From DATIUV01 sp049322755 (GTDB taxonomy: Bacteria; Pseudomonadota; Gammaproteobacteria; Burkholderiales; UBA6910): a DNA stretch of 64,000 bases. The notes under the pieces were generated by a model that searched no databases, was not told where the DNA came from, and saw only the letters and a program-made list of their open reading frames with translations. Shown piece after piece: positions 60,769-64,000 of this stretch. The position numbers and the translations under genes were made by a program. The first letter of the stretch is position 1. Every line of letters begins with the position of its first letter. The DNA is taken from contig JBMOQX010000011.1 in the NCBI GenBank assembly GCA_049322755.1, forward strand, positions 62,001 to 126,000, read 5' to 3'.

Positions 60769-62217
60769 CTACTGGCCCTGGCCCAGCGAGTAGCCGGGCT
60801 CGCCGTCGAAGGTGCAGAGGTGCTCGGTCTTGATGAAGTCGATGCCGGCGCCGGCGCAGCGCGCCAGCAGCCGCACCAGCGACGCGTGGTCGGTGGTGCT
60901 GCGGCCGTGGTTCGCCATGAAGCGGCAGCGCCAGTGATCGGTGCAGAACGTCTCCGGCAAACCCTCCGGCCACACCTTGACGCCGCGGTTGGTGATCAAC
61001 TTCAGTTCGAACTCCTCGCCGGCGGCGCCGGCCAGCTCCTGGGCCAGGGAATCGGCCGGGCCGCGGTAGTTGACGAAGACGTCGATGCCGACGATCTCCT
61101 TGCGGGCCGGCTCGCGCGGCTCCGGCTCCGGCACTGTGATGCCGGGCTGGTCGGCGCGGTAGCGCGCGGGCTTCAGCGTGGCCGGGCGCTCGCCGAGGCG
61201 CGCAATCACCGCGTCGGCGAATTCCCGCGTGCCGACCTTCGCGCGGCTCGCGCCCTCGCTCCAGATGTCGTAGGTGTGGATGCCGTCCTCGATGGTTTTG
61301 AGCCAGGCGTTGTGCACCCGCTCGGCGACCTCACCCTGGCCGATGTGCACCAGCATCTGCACGCCGGCCAGCAGCAGGCCGGAGGGATTGGCGACGTTCT
61401 GGCCGGCACGCCGCGGCGCGCTGCCGTGGATCGCCTCGAACATGGCGCCGTGCCGGCCGATGTTGGCCGAGCCGGCCAGCCCCACCGAGCCGGCGATCTG
61501 GGCCGCGACATCGGAGAGGATGTCGCCGTACAGGTTCGGCATCACCACGACGTCGAACGCCTCCGGCGTGTCGGCCAGCTTGGCGGCGCCGATGTCGACG
61601 ATCCAGTGCTCGCTCTCCAGGTCCGGATACTCCCGCGCCACCTCGTCGAAGACCCTGTGGAACAGGCCGTCGGTGAGCTTCATGATGTTGTCCTTGGTGA
61701 AGCAGGTCACCTTGCGGCGGCCGTGGGCGCGCGCGTACTCGAACGCGTAGCGCACGATCTTCTCGCACCCCGGCCGGGAGACGAGCTTCAGGCACTGGAA
61801 CACCTCGTCCGACTGCCGGTGCTCGATGCCGGCGTAGAGGTCTTCCTCGTTCTCGCGCACGATCACGACGTCCATGCCGGGATGGCGCGTGCGCACGAAC
61901 GGCTCGTAGGCGACGCATGGGCGCACGTTGGAGAACAGTCCCAGCGTCTTGCGGATGGTGACGTTGAGGCTCTTGTAGCCGCCGCCCTGGGGCGTCGTGA
62001 TCGGCGCCTTGAGGAACACCCGGGTGCGGCGCAGCGAGTCCCACGCCTCCGGCGCGATGCCGGAGGTGTGGCCGCGCAGGTAGACGGCTTCGCCCGCCTC
62101 GATGGTCTCGATCGCGAGCCGCGCACCGGCGGCATCCAGCACGCGCAGCGTCGCGTCCATGATCTCGGGGCCGATGCCGTCGCCGTGGGCGACGGTGACC
62201 GGTACCGGCGAGTTCAT
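60769..62217 (-). CDS. icd: NADP-type isocitrate dehydrogenase, Thermus-like
   Basis: A 482-residue beta-decarboxylating dehydrogenase. The N-terminal VPVTVAHGDGIGPEIMDATLRVL, VIVRENEEDLYAGIEHRQ (substrate loop) and the metal-binding NLYGDILSDVAAQIAGSVGLAGSANIG identify it. A C-terminal domain of about 145 residues after NPSGLLLAGVQMLVHIGQ..., ending EHLCTFDGEPGYSLGQGQ, is characteristic of the Thermus thermophilus-type isocitrate dehydrogenase (496 residues) and not of the E. coli enzyme. The start at 62217 overlaps the upstream small gene by 4 nt. Confidence 0.85.
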   Translation of the reverse strand: MNSPVPVTVAHGDGIGPEIMDATLRVLDAAGARLAIETIEAGEAVYLRGHTSGIAPEAWDSLRRTRVFLKAPITTPQGGGYKSLNVTIRKTLGLFSNVRPCVAYEPFVRTRHPGMDVVIVRENEEDLYAGIEHRQSDEVFQCLKLVSRPGCEKIVRYAFEYARAHGRRKVTCFTKDNIMKLTDGLFHRVFDEVAREYPDLESEHWIVDIGAAKLADTPEAFDVVVMPNLYGDILSDVAAQIAGSVGLAGSANIGRHGAMFEAIHGSAPRRAGQNVANPSGLLLAGVQMLVHIGQGEVAERVHNAWLKTIEDGIHTYDIWSEGASRAKVGTREFADAVIARLGERPATLKPARYRADQPGITVPEPEPREPARKEIVGIDVFVNYRGPADSLAQELAGAAGEEFELKLITNRGVKVWPEGLPETFCTDHWRCRFMANHGRSTTDHASLVRLLARCAGAGIDFIKTEHLCTFDGEPGYSLGQGQ

Positions 62218-62456
62218 GCCGCGCTCCGCGCCTCGGTGCCGAAGCCGCGCGGCAGAGGCACCTTCAGCTGGCGCGACAGCTCCGAGGCGACGTCGGGGTC
62301 CACTGCCTGGCGATAGCCGGCGTCGTTCACCAGCGGATTGCCCTCCCAGACCCAGTCGTCGCGCTGCTCGGCGGTGGGGAACACCCGGATGCGGACCCGC
62401 TCGCGGCCGGGAGCGGGGCGGTTTTTGCCGTACAGGTACTCGATCGCGTAGAACAT
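62214..62456 (-). CDS. Small protein co-translated with isocitrate dehydrogenase
   Basis: An 80-residue protein (MFYAIEYLYGKNRPAPGRERVRIRVFPTAEQRDDWVWEG...). The stop overlaps the icd ATG by 4 nt (ATGA), so the two are translationally coupled. It has no signal peptide or membrane segment. The family is not recognised; FYAIEYLYG and WVWEGNP are its most distinctive parts. It may be a regulator or partner of the dehydrogenase. Confidence 0.65.
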   Translation of the reverse strand: MFYAIEYLYGKNRPAPGRERVRIRVFPTAEQRDDWVWEGNPLVNDAGYRQAVDPDVASELSRQLKVPLPRGFGTEARSAA

Positions 62457-62541
62457 GACTTCGTCTCCTCGAGGGTTCGGGCGCCGGCAGGACCCGGCGC
62501 GCTCGTAGTGCTTGGACGTTCCGGGGGCACATCCTGGTTCA

Positions 62542-62571
62542 TAGACTTTCATGAAAACTCACCTATATAAT
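62542..62571 (+). promoter_or_regulatory. Candidate promoter of the CbbR-like gene
   Basis: A perfect TATAAT (62566-62571) with TAGACT at 62542-62547 (18-nt spacer) lies in an AT-rich patch. The palindrome TCAT-TG-ATGA follows at 62571-62580. It is placed to start transcription about 30 nt before the LysR ATG; the same AT-rich patch must also hold the divergent promoter of the icd pair. Confidence 0.5.
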
Positions 62572-62607
62572 CATTGATGAATATCTATGGTTTAGCCCGC
62601 CCGTGCC

Positions 62608-63510
62608 ATGCATGTGACGTTTCGCCAGCTCCGGGTTTTCGAGGCGGTGGCCCGCCGCAGCAGCGTCACGCGCGCGGCCGAGGAGTTGCATCTGACCCAG
62701 CCGACGGTATCCGTCCAGATCCGGCAACTTGCGGACGCGGTGGGCCTGCCCCTGTTCGAGCAGATCGGCAAGCGGCTGCATCTCACCGATGCCGGCCGCG
62801 AACTTCAGGGCACATGCCGGCAGCTGTTCGACGTCTGGTCCGGGTTCGAGCAGACGGTGGACGCGATGAGGGGCCTGAAGCGCGGGCGCCTGCGCCTCGC
62901 GGTCGTGACGACCGCCAAGTATTTTGTGCCGCGCCTGCTGGGGCCGTTCTGCGCCCGCTTTCCGGAAATCGAGGTGGCGCTGGAGGTGGCCAACCGGGAC
63001 GCGGTGCTGGCGCGCCTCGCCGCCAACCTGGACGACCTCTACATCATGGGCATGCCACCGCAGCATTACGACATCGAGTCGGTGCCTTTCCTCGACAATC
63101 CGCTGGTGGTGATCGCCCCGCGCCATCACGCGCTGGTGGGGCGCAAACGCGTGCCGCTCAAGCGGCTGCTGCAGGAACGCTTCGTCATGCGCGAGGCGGG
63201 CTCGGGAACGCGCCTCGCGGCGGAGCAGTTTCTCGCCAGGCGCAAGCTCGCGCTGCCGGTGAAGATGGAGATCGCCAGCAACGAGGCGGTGCGCCAGGCC
63301 GTGGCGAGCGGACTGGGCCTGTCGGTGATCTCATTGCACGCCGTGGGGCCGCAGGACGGCGTGGCCGTGCTGGATGTGGAGGGCTTCCCGATCCAGCGCG
63401 CCTGGCACGCGCTCTACCCGCGCGGGCGCAAGCTCTCGCCGGTGGCGGCCACCTTTTTCGAATTCATGCGCAGCGGACGGCTGGACGAGACCGCCGCCCG
63501 GCGCCGCTGA
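62608..63510 (+). CDS. LysR family regulator, CbbR-like
   Basis: A 300-residue LysR regulator. The helix-turn-helix (about 1-62; VTFRQLRVFEAVARRSSVTRAAEELHLTQPTVSVQIRQLADAVGLPLFEQIG) and effector domain (about 90-295) resemble CbbR-type proteins, including TAKYFVPRLLGPFCARFPEIEVALEV and the GSGTRLAAEQF segment. No Rubisco genes are in the window. It diverges from the icd pair and is a plausible regulator of it. Confidence 0.88.
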   Translation: MHVTFRQLRVFEAVARRSSVTRAAEELHLTQPTVSVQIRQLADAVGLPLFEQIGKRLHLTDAGRELQGTCRQLFDVWSGFEQTVDAMRGLKRGRLRLAVVTTAKYFVPRLLGPFCARFPEIEVALEVANRDAVLARLAANLDDLYIMGMPPQHYDIESVPFLDNPLVVIAPRHHALVGRKRVPLKRLLQERFVMREAGSGTRLAAEQFLARRKLALPVKMEIASNEAVRQAVASGLGLSVISLHAVGPQDGVAVLDVEGFPIQRAWHALYPRGRKLSPVAATFFEFMRSGRLDETAARRR

Positions 63511-63544
63511 GTGCGGCATTTCCCGCACGGGACCGGCGGCGGAC

Positions 63545-64000
63545 CTACTTCGCCGGTTCCGCTGCGGCCTCCGCAGCGCCGCTTTTCTCCATGTCGGGCA
63601 GCAGCGGCCGGTTGGCCGCGCGCTTGGCCTCGATTTCCTTGATGGTGGCCTCCATGGCGACGAAACGCTCCGGCGTCGTCGGGTGCGAGGCCAGCATGCC
63701 GCCGCGGCTGATGCTGCCGGGGTGCTCGGCCGCCAGCCTGCGCCAGAACAACGGCGCGCCGTCCACCCTGCCGCCGGAGCGCGCCAGCATGTAGAGCCCC
63801 ACGTAATCGGCCTCGGCCTCGAAGTCCTTGGAGTAGTAGTTGGCGGCGAGCGAGCCGAACAGCCCGCCGGTGCTGATGCCGTAGGCCGCCGCCAGGATGT
63901 CCACCACCGAGCCGATCCAGTAGTTGGTGGTCTGGGACTGCACGTGGGTCATGGCGTTGTGGGCCAGCTCGTGGGCCACCACCAGCGCGATCTCCTCGTC
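63545..64000 (-). CDS. M48 family zinc metallopeptidase, N-terminus outside window
   Basis: The C-terminal half (about 150 residues) of an M48 peptidase. The active-site VAHELAHN motif (HExxH) and the downstream third ligand region FEAEADYVGLYMLARSG are present. The frame stays open past the window edge. FWRRLAAEHPGS and SHPTTPERFVAMEATIKEIEAKR are typical of the LoiP/YcaL-type M48 proteins rather than HtpX. The C-terminus is Ala/Glu-rich. Confidence 0.88.
   Translation of the reverse strand, partial: DEEIALVVAHELAHNAMTHVQSQTTNYWIGSVVDILAAAYGISTGGLFGSLAANYYSKDFEAEADYVGLYMLARSGGRVDGAPLFWRRLAAEHPGSISRGGMLASHPTTPERFVAMEATIKEIEAKRAANRPLLPDMEKSGAAEAAAEPAK

Overview
The window is a high-GC proteobacterial chromosome segment, most likely betaproteobacterial. 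The taxonomic hint comes from gene content: DUF971 next to ubiE, ubiJ-ubiB in the same minus-strand block, a 1275-residue DUF3683-type FAD/Fe-S oxidoreductase, and a phoB-phoR pair. I saw no rRNA, tRNA, CRISPR array, prophage or intact insertion sequence. Nearly every base is coding, with short intergenic gaps and many 1-23 nt overlaps between consecutive genes. GC content was judged by eye and not computed.

Left part (1-19 kb): the 3' end of a XerC-type recombinase, a 69-bp tandem hairpin repeat, then a copper-type TonB receptor (OprC/NosA-like, with a visible CxxxM...HxM copper motif) preceded by a small Cys-containing secreted protein. After an RlmI-type rRNA methyltransferase and glutathione reductase comes the most striking block, a zinc locus. 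A classical znuABC set (minus strand) diverges from a Zur-type Fur regulator. Downstream of zur, all on the plus strand with short gaps, lie a DUF169 protein, a DAHP synthase, a small Cys protein, a LolD/FtsX-type ABC pair plus DUF3299 protein (the PA4064-PA4066 / Zrg type of zinc-linked system), a His-rich secreted protein, an outer-membrane barrel, a second ZnuA-like binding protein, a 142-residue periplasmic protein made of two copies of a four-Cys unit, and a second ATPase and permease. Together this looks like two or three zinc-uptake systems run from one divergent promoter. The duplicated Cys protein and the DAHP synthase are its least explained parts.

Middle part (19-45 kb): an alpha/beta hydrolase lacking its expected catalytic His, a fused isoquinoline-1-oxidoreductase-type molybdenum enzyme, a NodIJ-type exporter, a [2Fe-2S] ferredoxin, a 14-codon PP-loop remnant, a VanZ-like protein, a DHH phosphoesterase, CysC, a PotFGHI-type polyamine transporter, and a ubiquinone block (UbiB, UbiJ, UbiE). 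Between UbiJ and UbiE lie an ATP-grasp enzyme, two tandem paralogous lipoproteins and a CCAEP-tail radical SAM protein. PhoB-PhoR follows, with a Pho-box-like site in front.

Right part (45-64 kb): a HIT protein, the DUF3683 oxidoreductase, a YqaA-like membrane protein, a MASE-PAS-PAS-GGDEF-EAL protein, a dienelactone hydrolase with a Tat-like leader, a LysR regulator, and a complete branched-chain-amide-type ABC transporter (livHMGFK order) ending in a nitrilase. That operon is headed by a near-perfect sigma-54 promoter and closed by a clear intrinsic terminator, suggesting nitrogen-controlled uptake and hydrolysis of a nitrile or related compound. A Thermus-type isocitrate dehydrogenase with a small partner gene diverges from a CbbR-like LysR regulator. 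The window ends inside an M48 peptidase gene.
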